Source: Patescibacteria group bacterium
Lineage (GTDB): Bacteria > Patescibacteriota > Minisyncoccia > Minisyncoccales > DG-74-1
Direction: 5' to 3'
Length of the DNA stretch: 27,068 nt
Assembly: GCA_030016465.1 (NCBI GenBank)
Contig: JASEJL010000005.1
Coordinates: 1-27,068 of the forward strand
Shown here: piece by piece, positions 1-7,089 of the stretch
How positions within the stretch are numbered: the stretch's first letter is position 1
Layout: each line of letters starts with the position of its first letter
Position numbers and translations under genes: made by a program
The notes under the pieces: generated by a model
What the model saw: only the letters and a program-made list of their open reading frames with translations
What the model was told of the DNA's origin: nothing
Databases searched by the model: none

Positions 1-186
1 GCAATTTCAATAATTCCTATATAAAAGCAGTTCTAATTTTACCATGTCAAAAAAAGATAAAAACATCACAAACTACTAAGCATTATTTAACCTTGGCAAC
101 ACAGAGAGCAAAATAGTGCTTAGAGTCAGCTAACTGAATGAATAAGTTTGCAAAGAAATACTTCCCAAAATTAGAGTAAAATATCT

Positions 187-211
187 CAAAATTTTCTGAA
201 AGAAAATTTTG
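187..211. repeat. Perfect 10-bp hairpin (CAAAATTTTC arm)
   Basis: Arms 187-196 and 202-211 are exact reverse complements around the loop TGAAA. The left arm and part of the loop (188-200) are identical to the last 13 bases of the window (27056-27068). No U-tract typical of a terminator follows; the downstream bases are GCCTAGG. Confidence 0.6.
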
Positions 212-245
212 CCTAGGTGCTTTGCCAAGGTTGTAAAATTTAACA

Positions 246-283
246 GTTGTCTTAAAGTGCACAATCGTGCGAGTTAAGACAAC
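246..283. repeat. Two-tier hairpin in the leader region
   Basis: Arms GTTGTCTTAA (246-255) and TTAAGACAAC (274-283) pair perfectly. Inside them a 3x3 internal loop leads to a second 4-bp stem (259-262 with 267-270) closed by AATC. Outside, TAAC (241-244) can pair with GTTA (287-290). The shape suggests a folded RNA or DNA palindrome; function unknown. Confidence 0.55.
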
Positions 284-440
284 AGGGTTAGCTATTGACG
301 TCCATAAGACAAAAGAAGTTTTTCACAGATAGGTCTTTACTTGTTTCTTTTTTGATGTTAAACTCTGCCAAGGAGGGTTTTTAAATTGTTCTTTTAAAAT
401 AGAATTCAGGTCGAAAATCAATAACCAATAATCAATAACC

Positions 441-1001
441 ATGAGACTAATTACTTTCCCTATTACAAAAGAAAAAATTAATAAAAAAACTTTGACTATT
501 GTTATAACGGTTGTCCTTTTTTTTCTGGTAGTCAATAGCTATATTTGGTTGCAAAAGGCGGGTCGGTTGCCTGAAATCAGTTTAGACGGCTATCTCAGGC
601 AATTGACAGCTGGACTGATAGGAATGATTGAAAAAGAAGAATTGCTGGAAGAAAAGGTGACACCTGAAGAATTGGAAGTTGTTCTTCCTGCGGCGCCAAA
701 AGTAGCATCAAAAGTCTATGAGGAAATCGCTGAAGCCGGCGAAGGCATTACTCATCTGGCCCGGAAAGCCCTACAAAAGTATTTGAGTGAGAAGGGTCAA
801 GATTTAAATCTTAGCCCGGAACACAAAATTTATATTGAAGATTATATCCAAAAAAAGACCGGCGATGGCTGGCTGATGCTTGGAGAAACCTTGACTTTTT
901 CCGAGGAGCTGATTGTGGAGGCAATTAACAAGGCTCAACAATTAACCCCTGACCAACTAGAAAATCTCAAACAATATTCTCAATTGGTTTCATTCTTTTG
1001 A
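441..1001 (+). CDS. Small membrane-anchored helical protein, function unknown
   Basis: 186 residues. Residues about 17-38 form one hydrophobic segment after a short lysine-rich stretch, so the protein is probably a type II anchored protein with an exported C-terminal domain. The rest is predominantly helical and acidic, with no catalytic motif I recognise. The pattern (anchor, acidic helix, then a compact helical domain from about residue 70) resembles uncharacterised proteins common in Patescibacteria, but I cannot name a family. ATG 441 is the first start in frame and is preceded by an AT-rich leader with no Shine-Dalgarno site. It precedes another anchored protein and a huge exported protein, which suggests an envelope role. 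Confidence 0.7.
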   Translation: MRLITFPITKEKINKKTLTIVITVVLFFLVVNSYIWLQKAGRLPEISLDGYLRQLTAGLIGMIEKEELLEEKVTPEELEVVLPAAPKVASKVYEEIAEAGEGITHLARKALQKYLSEKGQDLNLSPEHKIYIEDYIQKKTGDGWLMLGETLTFSEELIVEAINKAQQLTPDQLENLKQYSQLVSFF

Positions 1002-1020
1002 TAGGTGGGATAGGAAAAGG

Positions 1021-1053
1021 TAGGACAAAGAAACTAGGTAGGACAATAGGACA
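1021..1053. repeat. Three copies of TAGGACA between genes
   Basis: TAGGACA occurs at 1021-1027, 1039-1045 and 1047-1053, directly after the stop codon of the preceding gene. The same heptamer recurs at 6346-6352, just before the sigma-factor leader, and at 6835-6841 inside the sigma gene, where it can pair with a downstream GTCCTAC. It may be a dispersed intergenic word rather than a binding site. Confidence 0.5.
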
Positions 1054-1059
1054 AGTGAT

Positions 1060-1083
1060 GTATGTTGATGTGTATGTTGATGT
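1060..1083. repeat. 12-bp perfect tandem repeat, two copies
   Basis: The unit GTATGTTGATGT is repeated exactly at 1060-1071 and 1072-1083. The second copy supplies the left arm of the hairpin at 1074-1096. Confidence 0.75.
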
Positions 1084-1096
1084 CTGACGTCAACAT
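1074..1096. repeat. Intergenic hairpin, copy A of a covarying pair
   Basis: ATGTTGA (1074-1080) pairs with TCAACAT (1090-1096); the loop contains TGACG. It matches the hairpin at 6363-6385 at 17 of 21 core positions. Two of the differences are compensatory base-pair changes. The hairpin contains the palindrome TGACGTCA (1085-1092). Confidence 0.5.
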
Positions 1097-1113
1097 TTAT
1101 AATTAAATAAATA

Positions 1114-1142
1114 CCTGGCCCGCGCCGAAGGCGCGGGCCAGG
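1114..1142. repeat. GC-rich perfect 13-bp hairpin before the 1152 gene
   Basis: Arms 1114-1126 and 1130-1142 (starting CCTGGCCCGCGCC) are exact complements around a GAA loop. This is a strikingly GC-rich island in AT-rich DNA. It ends nine bases before the ATG at 1152 and has no U-tract, so it is not a normal terminator. It may block or shape translation of the next gene, or be an inserted palindrome. Confidence 0.75.
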
Positions 1143-1151
1143 ATCAAAACG

Positions 1152-1739
1152 ATGAAGAAAAAAATTATTATTTCAATTGTTATTGTTTTATTCCTCGTTG
1201 CCGGAGGATTTTTTTGGTGGTGGCAGAGCAGAGAGATTAAAGGGAGGCCAGAAGATTATGTGATAAAAGAAACCCCAGAAGGAAAGTTTGTGGAAAATAA
1301 AAGGGCAGGATTAAGCATTAAGGTACCGGAGGGATGGGAAGCAAAAAGAATAGAAGTGGACAAAGGGTTCGTTATATTTTACCCTTCGTTTACAGAAATA
1401 GAGCAGCAGAATAAAAGAATAAATTTGCCCTTAAAGCATGGGTGTATTGTTGATGTCAGTGTAATATATGAAAAGATGGATTTTTCTGCTATAAAATTAG
1501 ATGTATGGTACGCCCTTTCTGGATTAGGTGTTACATTTCAAGAGTTTGAGGAGGTTATTATAGACAATCACCCCGGCCTAAAGAATACTTTTGATACCCA
1601 GAAAATAGGAGAGGGTGTGGGTATCAATATTCCTTACGGAGATAAAGTTTACGCATTCTATCTATACTGGGGGCCGGAGGAGAAAGAGATCTGCATTAAA
1701 GAGTTTGATAATTTTTTAGAGAAAATTTCAATTAAGTAG
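1152..1739 (+). CDS. Membrane-anchored protein with PsbP-like or lipoprotein-type domain
   Basis: 195 residues. Residues about 4-25 are strongly hydrophobic and aromatic (ending in several Trp), giving an N-terminal anchor with the rest outside the cell. The segment around residues 50-75 (S-I-K-V-P-E-G-W, then a strand entering FVIFYP) resembles the start of PsbP-like/DUF1795-like beta domains that read 'the vP.gW' in many bacterial surface proteins. This is a loose family resemblance, not a firm match. The start is the first ATG after the GC-rich hairpin; any ribosome site would overlap the hairpin arm (AGGA). The next gene follows ten bases later, so the two are probably co-transcribed. Confidence 0.65.
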   Translation: MKKKIIISIVIVLFLVAGGFFWWWQSREIKGRPEDYVIKETPEGKFVENKRAGLSIKVPEGWEAKRIEVDKGFVIFYPSFTEIEQQNKRINLPLKHGCIVDVSVIYEKMDFSAIKLDVWYALSGLGVTFQEFEEVIIDNHPGLKNTFDTQKIGEGVGINIPYGDKVYAFYLYWGPEEKEICIKEFDNFLEKISIK

Positions 1740-1749
1740 TTTTTTCGTT

Positions 1750-4700
1750 ATGATTAAACGAAATTTTTTTATTCTTGGACTACTTTTATTAATAGGCTTT
1801 TTAATTTTGCCTGGAGTTGGTTTGACTATTGATTTAAAGGATATTGATTTAAGAACATTAGGAAAGTATTTAGTACTGCCGGAAAATAGAGTGCAGGACC
1901 TAATATACTCGCTAATCGGAATATTCCAGGATGAATTTGAGGATATGATGACTGCTCATTGGGATTCTCCTCCTTATCCTACTTCAGATGAAATGGCAGT
2001 GCCGAGTATTATGAAAAAAGCTGCTCAAGTGCAGACATTAAATCATCTTTTAGTAGATGCTCCATTTCAGGTAGCTTGGGGAATTGTCAATAATACTGTT
2101 AAAATTGCTCGTTTAATAGGAATCAAAGATATTTCAGTGATTTTAGATGAATTAGAGAAAGAAAGCGTGAAAAAGGTAACCGAATATGGGATGAATTTTT
2201 TGTTGCAAAATGAAATTAGAGTAGCTCCGGGAGCAATGAGTTTTAAATATACTTCTCAAAAGGAAAATCAAAAAGAAGCGCTTTTTCAATACATAATGAT
2301 TTATCAATCGATTGACGCTAAAAAGGGTAAAGTTCTAATAAGACTTTATTCGCCAAACCCGCTTGAACTACCAGAGAATCGAGGAAGTGGAGGTGGAGTT
2401 ATGGGAACTTACACCGAACTCACCGCTAACCTTCCGCCTTTCATAGTTGACATCCGTGGCACCGTAGAGGATTACAAATGGGTTGGTGAACCTTTGATTG
2501 ACATTGATTTTCCACCAGAGGTGCCGGATTTAGGCATTAAACCTCTTAGTTTTTGGGAGAGAAATATTTTGCAACCAATAAAAACCACGATTAAAGAGGT
2601 AGAAGTGATTATTACAAAAGTGACTGGTGGAAAAAAGGTTGTAGAAGATATCTCTAAAATTGTCAGTAACATTTGGAATACCCTCAAATCAACGATTTCG
2701 CAACTTAATCCTTTTATGCCGGCGGCAATTGTTCAACCGTCACTTCCGATGACAATTGAAGAAGAAGTTGCTGTTTTAGAATCAGAAGAAATAAAAGAAA
2801 TTGAAGAAGAAACTGCTGTTTTAGAAGAGAAAATTACTGAAGCTAAACCCGAAGCTCTGGCCGAATTAACCCTAGAAGAACTTCAGAAACAATTAGATGA
2901 TATTGCTGAACAAATTGATATTCTGATTCAAAAAGTAGCTGAGTTAACTGTTGCCAAAGAGCAAAAAATCAAAAAAGAAAAAACCGAAAAAGAGGAACTT
3001 GGGGAAGAAGAACTTGAAGAATTGGAGGAAAAGAAAAAGGGGAAAGAGAAAGATATTTGTTGGGTCAATATTAATACTGCTTCGGTAACAGAGTTACAAA
3101 AAATAACCGGGGTTGGGCCCGTGCTTGCTCAAAGAATAATTGAGGCGCGTCCGTTTTATTCACTCCATGATTTACTCAAAGTAAAGGGAATTGGCTCCGC
3201 AACCCTCCAAAAAATCCTCGCCCAGGGCTGCGCTTATGTTAACGAATTTTATTCCCAATTTACTGGCTCGGCCGGTGGTACTGCCAGCGGCGGCGGCGCG
3301 CCGCCGCCGCTGGCAACAGATTCGTCGCCTTCTTACCTCAAAATTCTCATTTCCGAAATTCAAATTGCCAGCATTTCCAATACTAATGACGAATTCATCG
3401 AACTTTATAATCCCAATGACCAAGAAGTGGATATCTCTCAATGGTCAATTCAAATATCTTATTCCACCAGCACTATTGTTTATAAAAAGAATTTTGAATC
3501 GGGAAATAAAATTTCAGCCAAGGGATATTTCTTGATAGTTAATGCCAGTAGTAGCGATCAGAATTTATTAAATTTAGCAGGAATGGTCCATAAAAGTTTT
3601 TCTCTATCTAAAAATAATACAGTTTATTTAGTCAAAAATAGGGAACAGATTGAAAGCGCTACTGATAGCGACATTATCGATTTGGTTGGTTTTGGTCAAA
3701 ATGTTTTTTCTGAAGGAAATCATGCTCCAACTCCTCCAGCCGGAAGGAGCATTGGCCGAAAATGGTCAACAACCACTGAAAGTTATATTGACACTGACAA
3801 CAACCAAGTTGATTTTGAAATTCAAACACCAACTCCCAAAGCCCAAAATCAAAGCTTAGAACTAGAAGAGGAACAGGGGTTCGAACCGGTGCAGAATTTG
3901 TTGGTTAACGAGTTTTTTGAAGAATGGGAAGAAGATGGAACTAAGCCAGCTTACTGGACAGGTTCTCACAGTTTTAAAACAAATTGGTTTCAAGATACCG
4001 ACGCGCTTCGTGGAAATTATTCAGTGAGGGTCGGAACTACAGCTACAACTACACGGACACTGAGTCAAGTAAATCTAACTATAGAAGCTGGGAATTATTA
4101 CGCCGTGGTTTATTTGAAAGGAGGAGGAGAGGCTAGAGTTGGGATTACACGGGGGGATACTGATATTGCCACTTACGGAAATTGGATTCCGATTTTCATT
4201 GATGAATGGACGATAATTACGCACAGCAGAGAATCAGTAATGGCGGGCAGCCTAGGAGGTATCCGAATACAAACGCGGGGCAATCAAGTCAATACCTTAA
4301 TCGGCGCTGCCTGGCTAGGCACTGCGCCGCCACCAGAGTGGTGGCCTCATGGATTGCCACCCAACAAGGTTGAGGACTTTGCTATTGACACTCAAAACAG
4401 TTACAGTAACAATGTTCGACTGATTTGGACTACTGACACCGACCCTGACACCCCTTCAGAAAATCTTTTTTACGAAATTTATTATTCAAAAGAAGCCTTG
4501 AACGAGAGTAATTTAACGCAAGCTTCTGTTGCTTCAACCACTGCCACGAGTACTTTAATTTCCGGGCTTGATTATAACTCAATCTATTATTTTGGCATTA
4601 AAGCTTTTGATCCAGAAAATAATTCTTCAACTTTAGCCACAACAACCCCATATAAAACAGCAACTCTTAGCCTTATTGCTGATGGTTTTGACCCAAATTT

Positions 4701-5799
4701 AACCATTGTTAACAACGGCAGAAAAATTGTCAGAGCTTCTAACGGTAATTTATATGTGGTATATTCTAAAGATGACAAAATCTTTTTAGCGAAATCAATT
4801 GATGGAGGGCAAAATTGGTCTGATGAAGATAAAATTGCGGTTACTCCTGATGGTACCGCCACCACTACTCAAAAAGATCCGGCAATTGCCATTGATTCCC
4901 AAGATAATCTTCATATCGTCTGGAGTGGCATAGTTCCAAATATTAGCACAAGCACTTATCAAATTCGCTACCGGAAATACGACGGCGCCTGGCAGGCAAT
5001 TGAAAATTTAACAAACGCTGAAAAACAAGATCAAAAAGCTCCCGTAATTGCCGTAGATTCTCAAAACAACATCCACTTAGCGTGGATTGATGGAAGAAAG
5101 ATTTATTATAGAGTTGGTGCCGGCGGCAACTGGGGAAATGTTGAAATTGTTAAAGATTATGAATATGGATGGGAAATGTATTCTTCAATTTCTCAATTTT
5201 CTTTTGCTATAGATCACCAAAATGTTCTCCATTTTGTCTGGTTTGAAACTATTCCCACTGGTTGGGGCTCATACACAAATCTTCTTCGCTACCTTAAAGG
5301 AAGTTCAGGCAATTGGAGTGAGATTAAAAATTTAACCAGTGAGATTAAAAATTTAACCAGGGTTGGCTTGCAGAATTATTCTTCAATTATTATTGACTCG
5401 CAAAATAATGTGCACATCGTTTGGCATGAACCAGATAATCGGGATCATCAAGGATGGTATTCTCTTATCAATTATATTAACTACACTAATGATTGGGGAC
5501 AAATTGAAACATTAAGCGAAGAAAAAAATAATTATGTAATTGCTTCTCCTTCTATTGCTATAGATTCCAAAAATTATCTTTATGTTGTTTGGAAAGGATG
5601 GGATTTTAAGCCAGTATCTCAAATTGAATATAAAGATGGTATTTGGCAGGAAGTTAAAGAATTGATTTTACCTTTTGAATGGCAGGGTTTCCCTAATCTT
5701 CTCTACCAACCCAATCAGCCAAAAACCGGCTATGCTTTCATTTTTTATGAAGGAACAAAATTAAAATTTTACGCCAGCCAGGATTTAACCTGGGAATAA
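1750..5799 (+). CDS. Giant exported mosaic protein: helix-hairpin-helix, lamin-tail, FN3 and BNR-like repeats
   Basis: 1349 residues. Residues about 5-25 form a signal peptide or anchor. An N-terminal region of unknown fold runs to about 330, followed by an acidic coiled coil (about 335-435). A ComEA-type helix-hairpin-helix domain (about 436-495) shows NINTAS, GVGPVLAQRI and KGIGSATLQKI. A lamin-tail-like domain (about 528-690) shows ISEIQ and DEFIELYNP. A beta-sandwich with carbohydrate-binding character follows (about 715-860), then an FN3-like domain (about 870-970). The C-terminus has at least five BNR/beta-propeller-like repeats of the type IAIDSQNNIHIVW. Likely cell-surface, binding DNA and/or glycans. 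Helix-hairpin-helix domains fused to lamin-tail domains are known in exported bacterial proteins, sometimes linked with extracellular DNA. A palindrome (3282-3315) and a 21-bp tandem duplication (5317-5358) lie in the gene. There is no clear ribosome site. Confidence 0.85.
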   Translation: MIKRNFFILGLLLLIGFLILPGVGLTIDLKDIDLRTLGKYLVLPENRVQDLIYSLIGIFQDEFEDMMTAHWDSPPYPTSDEMAVPSIMKKAAQVQTLNHLLVDAPFQVAWGIVNNTVKIARLIGIKDISVILDELEKESVKKVTEYGMNFLLQNEIRVAPGAMSFKYTSQKENQKEALFQYIMIYQSIDAKKGKVLIRLYSPNPLELPENRGSGGGVMGTYTELTANLPPFIVDIRGTVEDYKWVGEPLIDIDFPPEVPDLGIKPLSFWERNILQPIKTTIKEVEVIITKVTGGKKVVEDISKIVSNIWNTLKSTISQLNPFMPAAIVQPSLPMTIEEEVAVLESEEIKEIEEETAVLEEKITEAKPEALAELTLEELQKQLDDIAEQIDILIQKVAELTVAKEQKIKKEKTEKEELGEEELEELEEKKKGKEKDICWVNINTASVTELQKITGVGPVLAQRIIEARPFYSLHDLLKVKGIGSATLQKILAQGCAYVNEFYSQFTGSAGGTASGGGAPPPLATDSSPSYLKILISEIQIASISNTNDEFIELYNPNDQEVDISQWSIQISYSTSTIVYKKNFESGNKISAKGYFLIVNASSSDQNLLNLAGMVHKSFSLSKNNTVYLVKNREQIESATDSDIIDLVGFGQNVFSEGNHAPTPPAGRSIGRKWSTTTESYIDTDNNQVDFEIQTPTPKAQNQSLELEEEQGFEPVQNLLVNEFFEEWEEDGTKPAYWTGSHSFKTNWFQDTDALRGNYSVRVGTTATTTRTLSQVNLTIEAGNYYAVVYLKGGGEARVGITRGDTDIATYGNWIPIFIDEWTIITHSRESVMAGSLGGIRIQTRGNQVNTLIGAAWLGTAPPPEWWPHGLPPNKVEDFAIDTQNSYSNNVRLIWTTDTDPDTPSENLFYEIYYSKEALNESNLTQASVASTTATSTLISGLDYNSIYYFGIKAFDPENNSSTLATTTPYKTATLSLIADGFDPNLTIVNNGRKIVRASNGNLYVVYSKDDKIFLAKSIDGGQNWSDEDKIAVTPDGTATTTQKDPAIAIDSQDNLHIVWSGIVPNISTSTYQIRYRKYDGAWQAIENLTNAEKQDQKAPVIAVDSQNNIHLAWIDGRKIYYRVGAGGNWGNVEIVKDYEYGWEMYSSISQFSFAIDHQNVLHFVWFETIPTGWGSYTNLLRYLKGSSGNWSEIKNLTSEIKNLTRVGLQNYSSIIIDSQNNVHIVWHEPDNRDHQGWYSLINYINYTNDWGQIETLSEEKNNYVIASPSIAIDSKNYLYVVWKGWDFKPVSQIEYKDGIWQEVKELILPFEWQGFPNLLYQPNQPKTGYAFIFYEGTKLKFYASQDLTWE
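3282..3315. repeat. Perfect 34-bp GC palindrome inside a gene
   Basis: Every base from 3282 to 3298 pairs with 3315 to 3299 with no loop (TGCCAGCGGCGGCGGCG and its complement). It encodes a Gly-rich then Pro-rich linker (ASGGGAPPPLA) between the helix-hairpin-helix and lamin-tail domains. It also creates open frames on other strands that are not real genes. Confidence 0.9.
5317..5358 (+). repeat. 21-bp in-frame tandem duplication
   Basis: Two identical 21-base units (5317-5337 and 5338-5358) encode SEIKNLT twice in the propeller region. No difference has accumulated between copies, so the duplication looks recent or is being maintained; an assembly artefact is also possible. Confidence 0.85.
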
Positions 5800-5803
5800 A
5801 ATT

Positions 5804-6343
5804 ATGGATAAAAATTACTTAATTCAATTGACAAATAATCTCTATCGCCTGACTTTACTTTTTCCCAAAAAAGAGCCCTTGCGATATAAAATGCGAGAAT
5901 TGGCAGATGAAGTCTTAGCCAAGTGTTTAAGGTGGAACCTTAAACAAAATCCGGTTTTAGAGGACCTGGAGGTTTTGGATGGGTTTTTTGAGGTGGCAAA
6001 AAGGCAGAATTGGGTTTCGCCAGTTGAGCTTTTGAGAATTCAAGAAGAATATAATAGAATAAAAGCCGAAATAAAAAAAATTACCAAACGACTCCCGGCA
6101 CCACCGGAAAGAAAAGCTACAGGGGGTCGCCCCCTGCAAACTGTCAATTCGCGGCAGGAAAAAATTTTAGCGATTTTAAAAGAAAGAGGTAGGGCCCAGG
6201 TTTGGCAAATAAAACAAATTTTTCCGGAAGTAACCAAAAGAACCCTGAGAAGGGATTTTGAGAGTTTATTAAAAAAAGGTATAATTGAGAGAATAGGCGA
6301 GAGAAACGAGACTTTTTATCAATTAAGGAACTTAACTCCTTAA
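5804..6343 (+). CDS. Winged-helix (DeoR-like) DNA-binding regulator
   Basis: 179 residues, soluble. The N-terminal part (1-about 90) is helical and unassigned. The C-terminal part (about 115-175) is a winged helix: R-Q-E-K-I-L-A-I-L opens helix 1, V-W-Q-I-K-Q-I-F-P-E-V-T-K-R-T-L-R-R-D-F is the helix-turn-helix, and G-I-I-E-R-I-G plus F-Y-Q-L form the wing, as in DeoR-type regulators. The linker between the two parts carries the 20-bp palindromic element (6117-6136), which supplies the residues ATGGRPL. The gene starts four bases after the mosaic surface gene and lies before the ECF sigma gene, so it probably regulates this envelope group. Its ligand and target are unknown. Confidence 0.8.
   Translation: MDKNYLIQLTNNLYRLTLLFPKKEPLRYKMRELADEVLAKCLRWNLKQNPVLEDLEVLDGFFEVAKRQNWVSPVELLRIQEEYNRIKAEIKKITKRLPAPPERKATGGRPLQTVNSRQEKILAILKERGRAQVWQIKQIFPEVTKRTLRRDFESLLKKGIIERIGERNETFYQLRNLTP
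6117..6136 (-). repeat. 20-bp palindromic element, copy 1 (inside regulator gene)
   Basis: Read on the minus strand this is CAGGGGGCGACCCCCTGTAG, identical over all 20 bases to 11837-11856 on the plus strand. Its core is a 7-bp stem around a 3-base loop. Both copies are in frame within unrelated genes and lie in interdomain linkers. Confidence 0.85.
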
Positions 6344-6387
6344 AGTAGGACATAATGTCCTACTGTCAATGTTTGACGTCGACAGTA
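6344..6387. promoter_or_regulatory. Two overlapping, mutually exclusive hairpins before the sigma gene
   Basis: Hairpin 1 is AGTAGGACAT (6344-6353) with its exact complement (6355-6364) around one base. Hairpin 2 is TACTGTC (6361-6367) with GACAGTA (6381-6387). The arms share 6361-6364, so only one can form in full at a time. Hairpin 2 corresponds to the covarying hairpin at 1074-1096. This could be an attenuator-like switch in the sigma-factor leader, or stacked palindromes with no function. Confidence 0.45.
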
Positions 6388-6403
6388 ACTATTTAGTCGT
6401 GTT

Positions 6404-6925
6404 ATGGCGGATTTAAGAAAAGCTTTCAGTAAAATTTACGATCAATATGTAGAGAAAATCTACCGGTTTATTTTTTTGAAGGTCAATTCTCAAGAGGTTG
6501 CCCAGGATTTAACTTCGGAAACTTTTTTGCGAACCTGGAAGAAATTTAGTGAGGGGAAAGGGAATCCAATTGAAAACCCTCAGGCCTTTTTATATCAGAC
6601 CGCCCGCAACCTGGTTATTGACTATTATCGGGAAAAAGGTAAGACCCAGACTGTTTCGGTTGAACTGACGCCCATTATTGATCCAGGGGAGAATTTAGAA
6701 AAAAAAGCCATGTTGAGGTCTGACCTCGAGACGATTAAAGTAGCTTTGGCTAAACTTAAGGAAAATTATCAAAATATTATTATTTGGCATTATCTTGATG
6801 ACCTACCCATTTCCGAAGTAGCTAAGCTTTTAGGTAGGACAGAGGAAACCACGCGCGTCCTACTGCACCGCGCTCTCAATTCTTTAAGAAAAAAAATTAA
6901 TCAATCAGCGTCTGGGACTGCATAA
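6404..6925 (+). CDS. ECF-type RNA polymerase sigma factor
   Basis: 173 residues, the normal size for an ECF (group 4) sigma factor. Region 2 is at about residues 7-75: F-S-K-I-Y-D-Q-Y-V-E-K-I-Y-R-F-I, then the core-binding and -10-recognition helix with D-L-T-S-E-T-F-L-R-T-W and Q-A-F-L-Y-Q-T-A-R-N-L-V-I-D-Y-Y-R. Region 4 is at about 115-165: L-K-E-N-Y-Q-N-I-I-I-W-H-Y-L-D-D-L-P-I-S-E-V-A-K-L-L-G-R-T-E-E-T-T-R, a clear helix-turn-helix. ATG 6404 follows the hairpin leader and has no Shine-Dalgarno site. The DUF5667-like membrane protein next door is a plausible anti-sigma or sensor partner. The regulon is unknown. Confidence 0.93.
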   Translation: MADLRKAFSKIYDQYVEKIYRFIFLKVNSQEVAQDLTSETFLRTWKKFSEGKGNPIENPQAFLYQTARNLVIDYYREKGKTQTVSVELTPIIDPGENLEKKAMLRSDLETIKVALAKLKENYQNIIIWHYLDDLPISEVAKLLGRTEETTRVLLHRALNSLRKKINQSASGTA

Positions 6926-7014
6926 TACAAATCTGCGAATTTTATACCAATCTACAAATGTGCGAATTTATATATTCGCATCATTTACATTCATTCATAG
7001 ATTCGTATCATGTT
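6926..7014. repeat. Degenerate AT-rich direct and inverted repeats
   Basis: Two near-identical units, TACAAATCTGCGAATTT (from 6926) and TACAAATGTGCGAATTT (from 6953), are followed by an inverted copy of the TGCGAA word (TTCGCA, 6975-6980) and a further ATTCGTATCATG (7003-7014). TGCGAA and TTCGCA form a 6-bp hairpin. This is low-complexity intergenic sequence; no promoter could be assigned with confidence. Confidence 0.5.
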
Positions 7015-7068
7015 ATTTCTCTCTTTGCTTCACTTCGGTATTGATTTGTAATAAATTGGGGGAAAATT

Positions 7069-7089
7069 CGTCATTATTATAAAATGACG
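7069..7089 (+). promoter_or_regulatory. Hairpin that hides the start codon of the 7084 gene
   Basis: CGTCATT (7069-7075) is the exact complement of AATGACG (7083-7089), with a 7-base loop. The ATG at 7084-7086 lies inside the right arm. If it forms in the mRNA, initiation would need the stem to open. Confidence 0.4.

Larger units (their letters stand above)
1..440. other. Gene-free, structure-rich region
   Basis: No convincing coding region is seen in this stretch. It contains an 11-bp perfect inverted repeat whose arms (89-99 and 222-232, AACCTTGGCAA and its complement) enclose about 120 bases, a 10-bp hairpin at 187-211, and a second hairpin at 246-283. The last 30 bases before the first gene are a low-complexity leader built from repeats of AATAACC/AATCAAT. 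I could not match the region to RNase P RNA, tmRNA, SRP RNA or a tRNA. It could be an unrecognised structured RNA or a decayed element. Confidence 0.5.

Noticed and set aside
323..535. Minus-strand ORF of 70 codons with a hydrophobic stretch
   Set aside because: It is mostly the antisense of the membrane segment of the 441 gene. It has no ribosome site, and its C-terminal part extends over low-complexity leader only.
1021..1096. Short CRISPR-like array
   Set aside because: The repeats are only 7-12 bases, the spacing is irregular or absent, and no cas gene is present.
3172..3535. Overlapping ORFs on both strands around the GC palindrome
   Set aside because: They come from the palindrome, which lacks stop codons in most frames; the real frame carries helix-hairpin-helix and lamin-tail-like motifs on either side.
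3878..3887. GGTTCGAACC, like a tRNA T-arm
   Set aside because: It lies in the middle of the mosaic surface gene and no acceptor or anticodon arms surround it.
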